From Aeromonas molluscorum 848 (lineage in GTDB: Bacteria > Pseudomonadota > Gammaproteobacteria > Enterobacterales > Aeromonadaceae): a stretch of 64,000 nt of DNA. The stretch spans positions 1-64,000 of the forward strand of contig NZ_AQGQ01000002.1 of the NCBI RefSeq assembly GCF_000388115.1. The letters are read 5' to 3'. Below the pieces are notes generated by a model. That model was given only the letters and a program-made list of their open reading frames with translations. It was not told the DNA's origin and did no database searches. The position numbers were made by a program, and so were the translations under genes. Below, one piece after another: positions 10,798-20,403 of this stretch. Position 1 is the first letter of the stretch. Each line of letters starts with the position of its first letter.

Positions 10798-11793
10798 ATG
10801 TCTGTCAAGCCTGAAAACCTGTCTGAAATGTTCGATTTTCGTCGCAGTGCCAAAGCGGTGCTGAACATAGAGAAACAAGCCATTGAGGGCTTGCATCAGT
10901 ACCTGGATGAGACGTTCGTGCGAGCCTGCCAGCTGATGCTGAGCTGCGCTGGCAAGATAGTCGTCACTGGCATGGGCAAGTCCGGCCATATAGGCAACAA
11001 GATTGCCGCCACCCTTGCCAGCACTGGCACTCCCGCCTTCTTCTTACACCCCGGTGAAGCCAGTCATGGCGATCTTGGCATGATCTCGGCTGGGGATCTC
11101 ATCATCGCCATCTCCAATTCAGGGGAGAGCGACGAGATCCTGGCCCTGCTGCCGGTACTCAAGCGCCGTGGTATACCGCTCATTTGCATGACCGGTAACC
11201 CGACCTCTACCATGGCCAAAGAGGCGAATGTGCATCTCTGCGTCAGGGTCGAGCAGGAGGCCTGTCCCCTGGGACTGGCTCCCACCTCCAGCACCACGGC
11301 TACGTTGGTGATGGGGGATGCCCTGGCGGTTGCTCTGCTTGAAGCCAGGGGGTTCACCGCCGATGACTTCGCGCTCTCCCATCCGGGGGGATCCCTGGGC
11401 AAGCGTCTGCTGCTGCGGGTTGGCGATTTGATGCATGCCGGAGATCTGTTGCCCCAGGTGGGGATAGATGCCACCATCAGTCAGGCCTTGCTGGAGGTGA
11501 GCAGCAAGGGTCTCGGCATGACGGCCGTAGTCGATGCCGATGGTCTGCTGGCTGGCCTGTTCACCGATGGAGACCTGCGCCGCATTCTGGATTTGCGGGT
11601 GGATATCCACAGCACGTCTATCGCGCAGGTGATGACAGCCAACTGTGTTACCGTAAGACCAGAGATGATGGCTGCCGAGGCGGTAAAGCTGATGGAAACC
11701 AAAAAAATCAATGGCTTGTTGGTAGTTGATGCGGACAAACGACCGCTCGGTGCCTTCAACATGCACGATCTGCTTAAGGCGGGAGTGATTTGA
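10798..11793 (+). CDS. kdsD: D-arabinose 5-phosphate isomerase KdsD
   Basis: Converts ribulose 5-phosphate to arabinose 5-phosphate for Kdo, the inner-core sugar of LPS. 331 residues: an SIS domain (about 40-180) with GMGKSGHIGNKIAAT, HPGEASHGDLGM and ISNSGESDEI, then two CBS domains (about 205-330). The ATG at 10798 has GGAG ten bases upstream. It leads a tight plus-strand operon with kdsC, lptC, lptA and lptB and has the canonical gammaproteobacterial gene order. Confidence 0.96.
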   Translation: MSVKPENLSEMFDFRRSAKAVLNIEKQAIEGLHQYLDETFVRACQLMLSCAGKIVVTGMGKSGHIGNKIAATLASTGTPAFFLHPGEASHGDLGMISAGDLIIAISNSGESDEILALLPVLKRRGIPLICMTGNPTSTMAKEANVHLCVRVEQEACPLGLAPTSSTTATLVMGDALAVALLEARGFTADDFALSHPGGSLGKRLLLRVGDLMHAGDLLPQVGIDATISQALLEVSSKGLGMTAVVDADGLLAGLFTDGDLRRILDLRVDIHSTSIAQVMTANCVTVRPEMMAAEAVKLMETKKINGLLVVDADKRPLGAFNMHDLLKAGVI

Positions 11794-12347
11794 TGCAACA
11801 GATTGCGACGCCTTATGGTCCAGTGACGGCAGGCCAGTATGAGAAGGCTGCCCGTATTCGCCTGCTGGTGTGCGATGTGGATGGCGTACTCTCCAATGGC
11901 CTCATCTATATGGGCAATGATGGCGAAGAGCTCAAGACCTTCTGTACCCGGGATGGGGCAGGCATGAAGGCCCTGATGAAGGCGGGGATTGAGATAGCCA
12001 TCATCACCGGCCGCAACTCGCGGATCGTCAGCAACCGGATGGCGAGCCTCGGAGTCAAGCATCTGGTACAGGGGGCGGAGCAGAAGTTGCCCCATTTTGA
12101 AGCCCTACTGGTCAAGCTGGGTCTGGATGCCACCCAGGCAGCTTATATGGGGGATGACACCATAGACCTGCCCGTGATGCAGGCTTGTGGTTTGGGGGTT
12201 GCGGTTGCCGATGCCCATCCGCTGGTGACCTCCCGCGCCGATCTCGTCACCCGTTTGGGAGGCGGTATGGGGGCTGTACGCGAGCTGTGCGATCTCATCT
12301 TGCAAGCTCAGGGTCATGCCGATGAGCTGGCTGAGGTATCGGCATGA
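11793..12347 (+). CDS. kdsC: Kdo-8-phosphate phosphatase KdsC
   Basis: HAD-family phosphatase of 184 residues that releases Kdo from Kdo-8-phosphate. The nucleophile motif is DVDGVLSNG (Asp-x-Asp), followed by TGRNSRIV and the Mg-binding MGDDTIDLPVM. A TTG one codon upstream is in frame, but the ATG at 11793 overlaps the kdsD stop as TGATG and is preferred. The next gene, lptC, overlaps by four bases. Confidence 0.96.
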   Translation: MQQIATPYGPVTAGQYEKAARIRLLVCDVDGVLSNGLIYMGNDGEELKTFCTRDGAGMKALMKAGIEIAIITGRNSRIVSNRMASLGVKHLVQGAEQKLPHFEALLVKLGLDATQAAYMGDDTIDLPVMQACGLGVAVADAHPLVTSRADLVTRLGGGMGAVRELCDLILQAQGHADELAEVSA

Positions 12348-12907
12348 TCAATCGCCAGACCCTGCTGTTCGCCGTGCTCTTCCTGGTTACCTTGGCCATC
12401 TGGCAGCTGGGGGACGTCACCCTGGCGCCGCCGGCCGCGACCAAGACAGAGCATTATCAGCCGGACTTCATTGCCAAGGATCTGGTGACTACCCGCTTCG
12501 ACGAGACAGGCAAGCGTAGCGAGCGGCTGGAATCTGTCTATGCAGAGTATTTTCAGCTGCTCGAGCAGGCTACGTTCGACAAGCCCATCGTCTATCTGTT
12601 CGATGACAAGGGCAAGGAAGAGTGGAAGGTGACCGCCGAGACAGGAGTGCTCAACACGGACGACAACGTGATACTGCGCGACAAGGTGCATCTCGATGGC
12701 CTCTTGCCTACCTCCTTCATTTCCACTCTGGATACACCCTATCTGGAACTGGACTTGGTGACTCAGGATGTGAGAAGTAATCGGCAGGTCAACATAGTTG
12801 CCAAAGAGTTCCAGACCGAGGGCGTAGGCCTGAAGGGCCATCTGGATCGCAAATATTTCGAATTACTGGATCAAGGTCATGCCATCTATTTCAATGAAAA
12901 ACGTTAA
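12344..12907 (+). CDS. lptC: LPS export protein LptC
   Basis: Bitopic inner-membrane protein of 187 residues: one N-terminal helix (LFAVLFLVTLAIWQLG), then a periplasmic beta-jellyroll. LptC takes LPS from LptB2FG and hands it to LptA. It overlaps kdsC by ATGA and overlaps the beginning of lptA. Divergent in sequence, as LptC usually is, so position in the operon and topology weigh heavily in the call. Confidence 0.92.
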   Translation: MINRQTLLFAVLFLVTLAIWQLGDVTLAPPAATKTEHYQPDFIAKDLVTTRFDETGKRSERLESVYAEYFQLLEQATFDKPIVYLFDDKGKEEWKVTAETGVLNTDDNVILRDKVHLDGLLPTSFISTLDTPYLELDLVTQDVRSNRQVNIVAKEFQTEGVGLKGHLDRKYFELLDQGHAIYFNEKR

Positions 12908-13418
12908 CCTGGCCGTCCTGGCGCTGCTGCTGTGTGGCGGCGTCCATGCTAAAGAGTCCGACTTCGCCGAGAAGGTGTATGTGGATGCAGTCAAGCAGAT
13001 CGCCGAGATGCAAGACAACCGTGTCACCTTCAGTGATGATGTGATCATTACCCAGGGCACCATCAAGATTAAGGCCGACAAGGTCGTGGTGATCCGCTCC
13101 GGCGAGCGGGGGGCCGAGGTGATGACAGCCTATGGCAAGCCAGCCACCTTCTTCCAGATCCTGGACAACGGCAAGCCGGTCAATGCGCACGGTGACAGCA
13201 TTCGCTATGAGCTGAAGAACCGTCTGGTGACCATCACTGGCAATGGCGAGCTCAAGCAGGAGGACAGCCAGGTCAACGGGGACCTCATCCGCTATGACAT
13301 CGTCAAGCAGAAGATGATTGCCGAGAGCAAGGGTGAGACCAATCGTGTCAAGACGGTGTTCCTGCCTGACCAGGTTGAGAACTTCGACAAGCCCGCCGAC
13401 AAGAAGCAGGACAAATAA
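12879..13418 (+). CDS. lptA: periplasmic LPS bridge protein LptA
   Basis: Up to 179 residues with signal peptide (MKNVNLAVLALLLCGGVHA) and the OstA/LptA beta-jellyroll: VTFSDDVIITQGTIKIKADK and YGKPATFFQI are diagnostic. It polymerises into the bridge that carries LPS across the periplasm. Two ATGs are possible: 12879 and 12894. The second gives a compact classic signal peptide, while AAGG lies too close to the first, so the start is uncertain by five codons. The gene overlaps lptC. Confidence 0.93.
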   Translation: MPSISMKNVNLAVLALLLCGGVHAKESDFAEKVYVDAVKQIAEMQDNRVTFSDDVIITQGTIKIKADKVVVIRSGERGAEVMTAYGKPATFFQILDNGKPVNAHGDSIRYELKNRLVTITGNGELKQEDSQVNGDLIRYDIVKQKMIAESKGETNRVKTVFLPDQVENFDKPADKKQDK

Positions 13419-13421
13419 ATC

Positions 13422-14147
13422 ATGGCCGTGTTGAAAGCAGCAGGGCTGCAGAAGAGCTACAAAAAGCGCATGGTGGTCAGTGATGTCAGCCTGGAAGTTG
13501 GTACCGGTCAGATAGTGGGCCTGCTCGGTCCTAACGGTGCGGGCAAAACCACCTCTTTTTACATGATCGTCGGCCTGGTGCAGCGCGATGCGGGCCTCAT
13601 CACCATAGATGAGCAGGATATCAGTCTGCAGCCCATGCATATCCGTGCCCGCAATGGCATCGGCTATTTGCCTCAGGAAGCGTCCATCTTTCGCCGTCTC
13701 TCCGTCTATGACAACCTCATGGGGGTCATGCAGACCCGCAAGGAGTTGAGTCGGGAGGAGCGCGAAGACAAGGTTGAGCAGCTGCTGGAAGAGTTCAGCA
13801 TCACCCACATTCGCGACAACCTGGGCCAGAGCCTGTCCGGTGGCGAGCGCCGCCGGGTCGAGATTGCCCGTGCCCTGGCCGCCGAACCGCGCTTCATCCT
13901 GCTGGATGAACCCTTTGCCGGGGTGGATCCCATCTCAGTCATCGACATCAAGAAGATCATCCAGCACCTCAAGGAACGGGGCTTGGGTGTGCTTATCACG
14001 GACCACAACGTGCGAGAGACGCTGGACGTATGTGAGAAGGCCTATATCGTCAGCCATGGCCAGATGATAGCGGAAGGCACCCCTGCCGAGATCCTGGCCG
14101 ATGAACAGGTCAAGCGTGTCTATTTGGGCGATCAATTCAGTCTATAG
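13422..14147 (+). CDS. lptB: LPS export ATPase LptB
   Basis: ABC ATPase of 241 residues that drives LPS extraction with LptFG. Walker [10 protein letters not shown], signature [15 protein letters not shown], Walker [13 protein letters not shown] and switch His in ITDHNVRET. It starts three bases after the lptA stop and is followed by rpoN after 65 bases. Confidence 0.97.
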   Translation: MAVLKAAGLQKSYKKRMVVSDVSLEVGTGQIVGLLGPNGAGKTTSFYMIVGLVQRDAGLITIDEQDISLQPMHIRARNGIGYLPQEASIFRRLSVYDNLMGVMQTRKELSREEREDKVEQLLEEFSITHIRDNLGQSLSGGERRRVEIARALAAEPRFILLDEPFAGVDPISVIDIKKIIQHLKERGLGVLITDHNVRETLDVCEKAYIVSHGQMIAEGTPAEILADEQVKRVYLGDQFSL

Positions 14148-14212
14148 TAAGGGGAAATTGCCCTTTGCTTGCTGATGACCGCCTCGCTGAATATAAGGAT
14201 ATCCCGACGTAG

Positions 14213-15652
14213 ATGAAGCCGACACTCCAGTTGCGCCTCGGTCAGCAATTGACCATGACGCCACAGTTACAACAAGCGATTCGTCTGCTCCAGCTCTCCA
14301 CATTGGAACTTCAGCAGGAGATCCAGCAAGCCCTCGACAACAACCCCCTGCTCGAGCAAGAAGAGGCCGAGCTTCAGGAGACCCATGCAGAGGTCAAGCA
14401 AGACGAGAGTCAGCTCGACAGCAGCGATGCCATGGCCCAGGAACAGATGCCCGATGAGTTGCCGGTCGACAGCAGCTGGGATGACGTCTACTCCGCTGGT
14501 ACCGGTCAGAGTGCGGGTCCTGTCTTTGAGGGAGAAGACAGCGTCTACCAAGGTGAAACCACCGAGAACCTGCAAGATTACCTGCTGTGGCAGATGCGAC
14601 TCACCCCTTTTAGCGATGTTGATGCCGCCATCGCCCTGGCCATCATCGATGGCATTGACGAGTCCGGTTACCTGACCAGTACCCTGGAGGATATTCGGCA
14701 GGCGGTGACCAGCGAAGAGGTTGAGGTCGAGCTCGACGAGGTTGAAGCCGTGCTCAAGCGGGTGCAGCATTTCGATCCGGTTGGCATCGCCGCGCGCTCT
14801 GTGCAAGAGTGTCTGTTGATCCAGCTTGGCCAATTCAGCCCAGATCTGCCCTGGCTGGCCGAGGCGCAGGAGGTGATTGGCGAGCACATGGATTTGCTGG
14901 GCAATCGTGACTATCGCACCCTGGCGCGCAAGACCCGTCTCAAGGAGGGGGATCTCAAGGAGGTCATCGACCTTATCCAGCAGCTCGAGCCGAGGCCCGG
15001 CAACAGGGTAGTGCAGAGTGACTCTCAATATGTGATCCCGGATGTGTCTGTCATCAAGCGTCAGAATCGCTGGGTGGTGGAGCTCAATCCGGATTCGGCA
15101 CCGCGCATTCGGGTCAACGAGACCTATGCGGCCATGGCCCGCCAGGCGCGTACCAGTCAGGATACCCAATTCATTCGCTCCCATCTGCAAGATGCAAAAT
15201 GGTTCATCAAGAGTCTGGAGAGCCGCAATGAAACTCTGCTGAAAGTAGCCACTTGCATAGTGGAGCAGCAGCAGGGGTTCTTTGAATATGGCGAAGAGGC
15301 CATGAAACCCATGGTGCTCAACGACATCGCCGAGGCGGTCGAGATGCATGAATCGACTATTTCCCGGGTGACGACCCAGAAGTACATGCATACCCCGCGC
15401 GGCATCTTCGAACTGAAATATTTCTTCTCAAGTCACGTCAATACCGAAGGAGGAGGTGAATGCTCATCGACTGCAATTCGCGCCTTGATCAAGAAGCTGG
15501 TGACGGCGGAGAACCCGGCGAAACCGTTAAGTGATAGCAAGATCGCGGATTTGTTGGCCGAACAGGGTATTATGGTGGCACGACGCACGATCGCCAAATA
15601 CCGTGAATCCTTGTTGATACCACCGTCCAATCAGCGCAAATGCCTGGTTTAG
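14213..15652 (+). CDS. rpoN: RNA polymerase sigma-54 factor RpoN
   Basis: 479 residues. Region I is Gln-rich ([32 protein letters not shown]), region II is acidic, and the C-terminal RpoN box [11 protein letters not shown] recognises the -24 element. It directs enhancer-dependent transcription (nitrogen use, motility, virulence). Its position after lptB and before hpf-ptsN-rapZ-ptsO is the standard arrangement and links it to the nitrogen PTS. Confidence 0.97.
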   Translation: MKPTLQLRLGQQLTMTPQLQQAIRLLQLSTLELQQEIQQALDNNPLLEQEEAELQETHAEVKQDESQLDSSDAMAQEQMPDELPVDSSWDDVYSAGTGQSAGPVFEGEDSVYQGETTENLQDYLLWQMRLTPFSDVDAAIALAIIDGIDESGYLTSTLEDIRQAVTSEEVEVELDEVEAVLKRVQHFDPVGIAARSVQECLLIQLGQFSPDLPWLAEAQEVIGEHMDLLGNRDYRTLARKTRLKEGDLKEVIDLIQQLEPRPGNRVVQSDSQYVIPDVSVIKRQNRWVVELNPDSAPRIRVNETYAAMARQARTSQDTQFIRSHLQDAKWFIKSLESRNETLLKVATCIVEQQQGFFEYGEEAMKPMVLNDIAEAVEMHESTISRVTTQKYMHTPRGIFELKYFFSSHVNTEGGGECSSTAIRALIKKLVTAENPAKPLSDSKIADLLAEQGIMVARRTIAKYRESLLIPPSNQRKCLV

Positions 15653-15673
15653 GCAAAACAAAAGGAAGACGTT

Positions 15674-15961
15674 ATGCAAATTAACTTGACCGGACACCAC
15701 GTAGAGATCACCGAAGCGCTACGTGATTATGTGAATACCAAGTTTGCCAAACTCGAGCGTCACTTTGACCAGATCAACAATGTTCACGTGGTATTGAGCG
15801 TAGAAAAACTGAACCAGATTGCCGAAGCCAAGCTACACGTCAACGGGGGCGAAGTGTTCGCCAACTCACAGCATGCAGACATGTATGCCGCGATAGATAC
15901 CCTGATCGACAAACTTGATCGACAGATCATCAAGCACAAAGACAAGTTAAATCAAAAATAA
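15674..15961 (+). CDS. hpf: ribosome hibernation promoting factor HPF
   Basis: 95 residues, the short form of HPF. It binds the 30S decoding centre and helps form inactive 100S dimers in stationary phase. The sequence MQINLTGHHVEITEALRDYV and the C-terminal DTLIDKLDRQIIKHKDK are typical. The ATG at 15674 has AAGGA nine bases upstream, 21 bases after rpoN. Confidence 0.96.
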   Translation: MQINLTGHHVEITEALRDYVNTKFAKLERHFDQINNVHVVLSVEKLNQIAEAKLHVNGGEVFANSQHADMYAAIDTLIDKLDRQIIKHKDKLNQK

Positions 15962-15963
15962 CT

Positions 15964-16410
15964 ATGCAACTTGAACACATACTGAGTCGGGACTGCACCA
16001 AGAGTGCGGTCCCTTGTACCAGCAAGAAACGCGCCCTGGAAATCATCAGCGAACTGGCCGCCGAGCGGCTGGGGACCTCACGCCAGGCTCTGTTCGAATG
16101 CCTGCTTGCCCGCGAAAAGATGGGCAGTACCGGCATCGGTGCCGGGATCGCCATTCCCCACGGCCGTATCGGTGACGAGTTTCCGCCAACGGCTGTCCTG
16201 ATGACCTTCGCAGACCCCATTCCCTTCGATTCCATCGACAATCAGCCCGTCGATCTGCTCTTTGCCTTGCTGGTGCCGGAGAGTGAGTGCAAGCAGCACC
16301 TCAAGACTCTCTCCCTGATGGCATCCAAACTTGGTGACAAGGCGGTATGCCGCCAGTTGCGCCAGGCCAGCAGCGATGATGATCTCTATCAGATCATGAT
16401 CTCCGCCTGA
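15964..16410 (+). CDS. ptsN: nitrogen-regulatory PTS EIIA component PtsN
   Basis: 148 residues, EIIA of the fructose/mannitol type. His66 in AIPHGR is the phosphorylation site (His73 in E. coli). EIIA-Ntr is not a transporter part: it regulates potassium transport, the phosphate response and sigma-54-linked processes, depending on its phosphate state. It starts two bases after the hpf stop. Confidence 0.96.
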   Translation: MQLEHILSRDCTKSAVPCTSKKRALEIISELAAERLGTSRQALFECLLAREKMGSTGIGAGIAIPHGRIGDEFPPTAVLMTFADPIPFDSIDNQPVDLLFALLVPESECKQHLKTLSLMASKLGDKAVCRQLRQASSDDDLYQIMISA

Positions 16411-16457
16411 TGGGCATCACTCAGCTCTAATCATTCCTTGTTGTGGGAGGGCGCAAG

Positions 16458-17324
16458 ATGCAGCTCATCGTAGTCAGTGGCCGATCCGGGTCGGGCAAGA
16501 CAGTCGCCCTGCGGGTACTGGAAGATCTCGGGTATTACTGTGTCGACAACCTGCCGGTCAATTTGTTACCCCAGCTGATCGTCTCGGTACAGAGTCAGTA
16601 CGACAGGCTGGCGGTCAGCATAGATGTGCGTAATTTGCCCAGCGATCCGGAGCGGCTCGATACGCTACTGGCGCAGGTGCGCAATGATGGTCGGGTGCAG
16701 TACAGCAGCTTCTTCTTCGATGCGGAGAACAGCACCCTGCTCAAGCGTTACGGCGAAAGCCGCCGGCTGCACCCGCTGTCACGCAAGAGTCTCTCGTTGG
16801 ACGAGGCGATCCGTGAGGAGACCCACCTGCTGGCGCCGATCTCGGCCAGTGCCGATCTGCGCATCGACACCACAGGGCTCAGCATTCATGACCTGAGTGA
16901 ACTCATCAAGACCCGGGTGCTTGGCAAGAAAGAGAACGAGCTGGTGCTGGTGTTCGAGTCGTTTGGCTTCAAATACGGGATACCCAAGGATGCCGACTTC
17001 GTGTTCGATGCCCGCTTCCTGCCCAACCCGCACTGGATCCCTGAGCTCAAGCCTTTTACCGGCAAGGATGAGCCGGTGGCTCGCTACCTGGCCAGCCAGC
17101 CGGATGTGATGCAGTTCACCCTGCAGATAGAGAATATGCTGGCGACCTGGCTGCCAGCCCTGGAGCGCAATAACCGCAGCTACCTCACGGTCGGCATTGG
17201 CTGTACCGGTGGTCAGCACCGATCGGTGTTTATCGCCGAGCAGCTGGCCCGCACCTTCGAGGGGCTCGGCAAGAACGTGCAGATCCGCCATCGCACTCTG
17301 GACAAGCGCGACCCGCAACATTGA
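16458..17324 (+). CDS. rapZ: RNase adapter RapZ
   Basis: 288 residues. Walker [19 protein letters not shown] and the C-terminal [11 protein letters not shown] and RHRTLDKR blocks match E. coli RapZ, which guides RNase E to GlmZ and so sets GlmS levels for amino-sugar synthesis. A GTG at 16443 is in frame, but GGGAGG lies between it and the ATG at 16458, which makes the ATG the start. It sits between ptsN and ptsO as usual. Confidence 0.95.
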   Translation: MQLIVVSGRSGSGKTVALRVLEDLGYYCVDNLPVNLLPQLIVSVQSQYDRLAVSIDVRNLPSDPERLDTLLAQVRNDGRVQYSSFFFDAENSTLLKRYGESRRLHPLSRKSLSLDEAIREETHLLAPISASADLRIDTTGLSIHDLSELIKTRVLGKKENELVLVFESFGFKYGIPKDADFVFDARFLPNPHWIPELKPFTGKDEPVARYLASQPDVMQFTLQIENMLATWLPALERNNRSYLTVGIGCTGGQHRSVFIAEQLARTFEGLGKNVQIRHRTLDKRDPQH

Positions 17325-17343
17325 TGGCCCAACGGGAGGTCAG

Positions 17344-17616
17344 ATGACAGTTTCCGCCTCGGTAGAAGTGAAGAACAAGCTGGGCATGCATGCGCGTCCG
17401 GCCATGATGCTGTTCGAGCTGGTACAGGGTTTCGATGCCCATGTGCTGCTGCGTAACGAAGAGGGGGTCGAGGCCGATGCCGACAGCGTCATCGGCATGC
17501 TGATGCTCGATTCTGCCCAGGGCAAACAGGTGGAAGTGCAAGCCGAAGGGCCCCAGGAAGAGGCGGCCTTGGCCGCAGTGGTGGCGCTGTTCACCTCGGG
17601 TTTCAACGAGGAGTAG
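17344..17616 (+). CDS. ptsO: nitrogen PTS phosphocarrier NPr
   Basis: HPr-like protein of 90 residues. His16 in GMHARPA is the phosphorylation site; it passes phosphate from EI-Ntr to PtsN. The open frame extends far upstream inside rapZ, but GGGAGG before the ATG at 17344 fixes the start. It is the last gene of the rpoN-ptsO group and faces the accessory operon. Confidence 0.95.
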   Translation: MTVSASVEVKNKLGMHARPAMMLFELVQGFDAHVLLRNEEGVEADADSVIGMLMLDSAQGKQVEVQAEGPQEEAALAAVVALFTSGFNEE

Positions 17617-17620
17617 GATT

Positions 17621-17642
17621 GCCCCCTTTAGCTAGTGGGGGC
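17621..17642. terminator. hairpin between convergent ptsO and the PRD regulator
   Basis: Stem GCCCCC / GGGGGC with a ten-base loop that contains the stop codon of the minus-strand regulator. No T run on either side, so it is at best a weak terminator. Confidence 0.35.
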
Positions 17643-19566
17643 CTGTGCGTGCCAGCGCCTTGAAACTGGCGAAGTTTTCACAGGCCAGCAGACTCTTGCT
17701 GGCTTTCTCGTTCATCAGGCTGATGAAGAGATCATACAGGCCCATTGCCTCCTCATAGTCCCCCTTACTGATGGCCAGCACGAAGATGAGGCCGGCACTC
17801 TCGCCATTACCCCACTCTATGCCTTGTGGCGCCAGCACCGTATAGACGCAGGTTCGCTTGGCCAGCAGTCCGAGGGAGTGGGGCAGGGCTATGCCTTCCC
17901 CCAGCATGGTGGAGACGATGGCTTCACGCTCGAACAGGGAGGCGCGAAAGCCGGTCTCGACCATCTCTTCCGCTTCCAGCTGTTCACAGACTCGCGCCAG
18001 CAGCTGATGTTGGCTCATGGGCTCATCGAGGATGAGAAAGTGGCGCTCGCTGAAGTATTTGTCGAGCAGGTAGGGGCGGGTGCGGTCGATCAGCACCAGC
18101 TTGCCAAGCTGCTCCAGCTGATACTGGGTAGGGAAAGGATTGACCTGTACCACGGGGATGCCCTTCTCGCTCACCCGTACCGTGCTTATCACGAAATCCT
18201 GCTCCAGCTTGCCCAGCATCTCGTAGTCGCGCACCGAATCCAGAGTGGTAAACCTCAGTTGGGGGTATTCACGTCTGATGCTGGCTTCCAGTACCCGGAA
18301 GGTCGCGTTGCCTGCATCGCATAGCAGCAGGGCATGCGGGCGCCGCTCGTAGCCAATGTCGTAGTGACGTTCCAGTCCGACCCCTATGTGGATCACCAGG
18401 TAGCCTATCTCGTGGTCGGTGAGGCGATAGGGCGTTTGCCTGATCCACTCGGAGATGGCGGCAAGGGTGATGTCGTAGGCGAGGGGGTAGTGCTGCTTGA
18501 TGTGCTCGGCCAGCGGATTATGGCTGCCTACCTGGTATTTGACCCGCAGCAACATAGTGCTGATGTGGGTGAGCAGATCCCCGCGTAATTGGGGATCGTG
18601 ACGAAGGTCGTAGGGGAAATGCTGGTGGATATAGTCGAGCAGGTGGCTGACGAGCCGCTGACTCTCTGCGGTCATGGCTGGATTGAGCAGGGGGTTGTCG
18701 GCAATGACCCGCGCCTGGATCTGGATGGCCAGACAGGCCAGCTCGCTCGCACCTGGCGGCGTAAGGCTGGGCAGTTCCGCGAAGATGTCTCCGGCCGCCG
18801 CCAGCATGCTGTCGGTCAGGTCTTCGGTATCGAATTGAGCCAGTTCATGACCTGCGGCCAGCCGCAGCAAGGCGACGGCGCAATAGATGGTCAGCTGCTG
18901 CAGCCCCTCATCGGTCAGTCGTAACCGGTGGCGACCGAGCTGCTCGTGGATGCGATTGCCGAGCACCTCCAGGGTCTTGCTGGGACACAGGGTTGGCAGC
19001 AGACTCTGCAACTGGGTGTTATGAAGCAGCTCTTGAGAAAGCAGCTGGGTCAGGCAGGCGCGGATCGCCGTCTCCTCGCCCTGGATGCGCATGCCCAGAC
19101 GGGCCTTGCTCTCTATGGTCAGTCCGAAATGAGCCAGTCGCTCGCGTACCTCCGCCATGTCCCCCTGCAATGCCGCCCGGCTCAGATACCAGGTATCGGC
19201 CAAGTCCTCCAGCCGGATCCCCTGTTCGGCACTGAGCAGCATGACCTGCAGGTGCAACACCCGCTCCCGGCTGGTCCGTGGCAGGCTCGCCTCTTGCTGG
19301 CGGCTGGCAAGCAACGCATCGAAGAGCGCCTGGTTGTAGATCTTGAGCTGATAACCGGCCCCACGTTGATGAATGAGGTGAGCGCCGTGGTTGGCGATCA
19401 GCTCATTGAGGGTCGAGACATCGGTGCGTACTGTGCGGGTCGAGACCTGCAGGCGGCGCGCTAGCTCCTCCTGGGGCAAGGCTTGATCGCGCAGGGCATC
19501 CAGCAACTGGTTCAGACGGGGAGTAGGAAACTTCATAAGGGGACTGGGTCGCTCCGATCTGGCCAT
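17632..19566 (-). CDS. PRD-containing PTS-type transcription regulator (MtlR/LicR-like)
   Basis: 644 residues. Domains in order: winged HTH (about 12-72), second HTH (105-160), PRD1 (195-290), PRD2 (300-400), EIIB-like domain with Cys416 in LLLCDAGN, and EIIA domain with His563 in ALPHSL. Often labelled BglG antiterminator, but it has DNA-binding HTH modules and no RNA-binding CAT domain, so it should act on a promoter. PRD2 keeps His334 and His393; PRD1 has Gln282 and Tyr228 where the family has His. It is the last gene of the minus-strand operon and probably senses phosphate flux from its transporter. Start ATG 19566 or 19536; neither has a clear ribosome site. Confidence 0.85.
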   Translation of the reverse strand: MARSERPSPLMKFPTPRLNQLLDALRDQALPQEELARRLQVSTRTVRTDVSTLNELIANHGAHLIHQRGAGYQLKIYNQALFDALLASRQQEASLPRTSRERVLHLQVMLLSAEQGIRLEDLADTWYLSRAALQGDMAEVRERLAHFGLTIESKARLGMRIQGEETAIRACLTQLLSQELLHNTQLQSLLPTLCPSKTLEVLGNRIHEQLGRHRLRLTDEGLQQLTIYCAVALLRLAAGHELAQFDTEDLTDSMLAAAGDIFAELPSLTPPGASELACLAIQIQARVIADNPLLNPAMTAESQRLVSHLLDYIHQHFPYDLRHDPQLRGDLLTHISTMLLRVKYQVGSHNPLAEHIKQHYPLAYDITLAAISEWIRQTPYRLTDHEIGYLVIHIGVGLERHYDIGYERRPHALLLCDAGNATFRVLEASIRREYPQLRFTTLDSVRDYEMLGKLEQDFVISTVRVSEKGIPVVQVNPFPTQYQLEQLGKLVLIDRTRPYLLDKYFSERHFLILDEPMSQHQLLARVCEQLEAEEMVETGFRASLFEREAIVSTMLGEGIALPHSLGLLAKRTCVYTVLAPQGIEWGNGESAGLIFVLAISKGDYEEAMGLYDLFISLMNEKASKSLLACENFASFKALARTGPH

Positions 19567-19609
19567 GAGGGGATGAGGGATGGGATCATATCGACAAATC
19601 GTTCAATAG

Positions 19610-19638
19610 CCCAACCCGACCAGCTGAGTCGGGTTGGG
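19610..19638. repeat. strong hairpin ahead of the regulator gene
   Basis: Perfect 11-bp arms CCCAACCCGAC / GTCGGGTTGGG with a seven-base loop, between the aldolase stop and the regulator start. No T run follows on the minus strand, so it may damp or process the mRNA rather than terminate it fully. Confidence 0.55.
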
Positions 19639-19662
19639 TGCTCGCCAGCGTCTACCGCGATA

Positions 19663-20403
19663 TCAAGCCAGCAAGCGCTTGACGGTGGCTAGCAGGGTGC
19701 GCACATCCTCTGGCCGGGTCTCACCACTGGCCTGGTCGATGATGGAGCTGTAGATGTGCGGTATCACCTTTGCCACCCCCGCCTCCAGGGCAATGCGCAC
19801 TATCTCCTCGAAGTTGTCGAGATCGATGCCGCCGGTGGGCTCCAGCCAGAAGTCATGGCGGGCGCACGCCTCGGCCACAGCCACATACTCATCCCGGCAG
19901 GCGAGACCATTCATGGGGAAGAACTTGACCGAGCTGCCGCCCATGTCTTTCAGCAGGGCGATGGCGGTAGCGATGGGGACTATGCCATCGGCCTGCTGGG
20001 CACTGAGGGCGCCGGTGGAGATCTTCACCATGCCGGGGATGCCAGTCGGGGAAATGAGACCATTGACCAGGCTCTCGCTCTGACCAAGCAGCGCCCGGCT
20101 GGCGCCGACACCGGTAAACACCTGATTGACGTGTTGAGGCTGCAACTGGCCTGCCAGCTCGGCGACCATGGCCGACTGTTTGGGATCGCCCGCCCCCAGA
20201 CCGATGGAGAGGGCATTGTTGATGCGGCCCGCATAGTCGCACATGTCTGCCACCGCACTTGGGACATCGGGGTAGCTCTTGGAGAGGACGCCGACCAGCA
20301 CGTGGCCCTCGGCGGCTTCATAGACATCGACGGCATTCTGCTTGGAGCCCGCCAGCACATTGAGGCAGACGCGGTCACGGTAGTAGTTGGGGGTGAGGGA
20401 CAT
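19663..20403 (-). CDS. KDGP aldolase family protein (DgaF-like, EF_0839/AHA_3917 type)
   Basis: 246 residues. Predicted class I aldolase that splits 2-keto-3-deoxygluconate 6-phosphate, or a close analogue, into pyruvate and glyceraldehyde 3-phosphate. Lys160 in VKFFPMNG matches the Schiff-base lysine block of KDPG aldolases, and PTGGIDLDNFEEI forms the phosphate-binding end. In Salmonella, DgaF does this step for D-glucosaminate. The gene overlaps the preceding PLP enzyme by one base (TAATG), so the two are translated together. The exact substrate is inferred from the neighbour. Confidence 0.85.
   Translation of the reverse strand: MSLTPNYYRDRVCLNVLAGSKQNAVDVYEAAEGHVLVGVLSKSYPDVPSAVADMCDYAGRINNALSIGLGAGDPKQSAMVAELAGQLQPQHVNQVFTGVGASRALLGQSESLVNGLISPTGIPGMVKISTGALSAQQADGIVPIATAIALLKDMGGSSVKFFPMNGLACRDEYVAVAEACARHDFWLEPTGGIDLDNFEEIVRIALEAGVAKVIPHIYSSIIDQASGETRPEDVRTLLATVKRLLA

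Noticed and set aside
19610-19638. RAT-type antiterminator/terminator pair for a BglG protein
   Set aside because: No T run follows the hairpin, and the regulator has HTH domains in place of the RNA-binding CAT domain.
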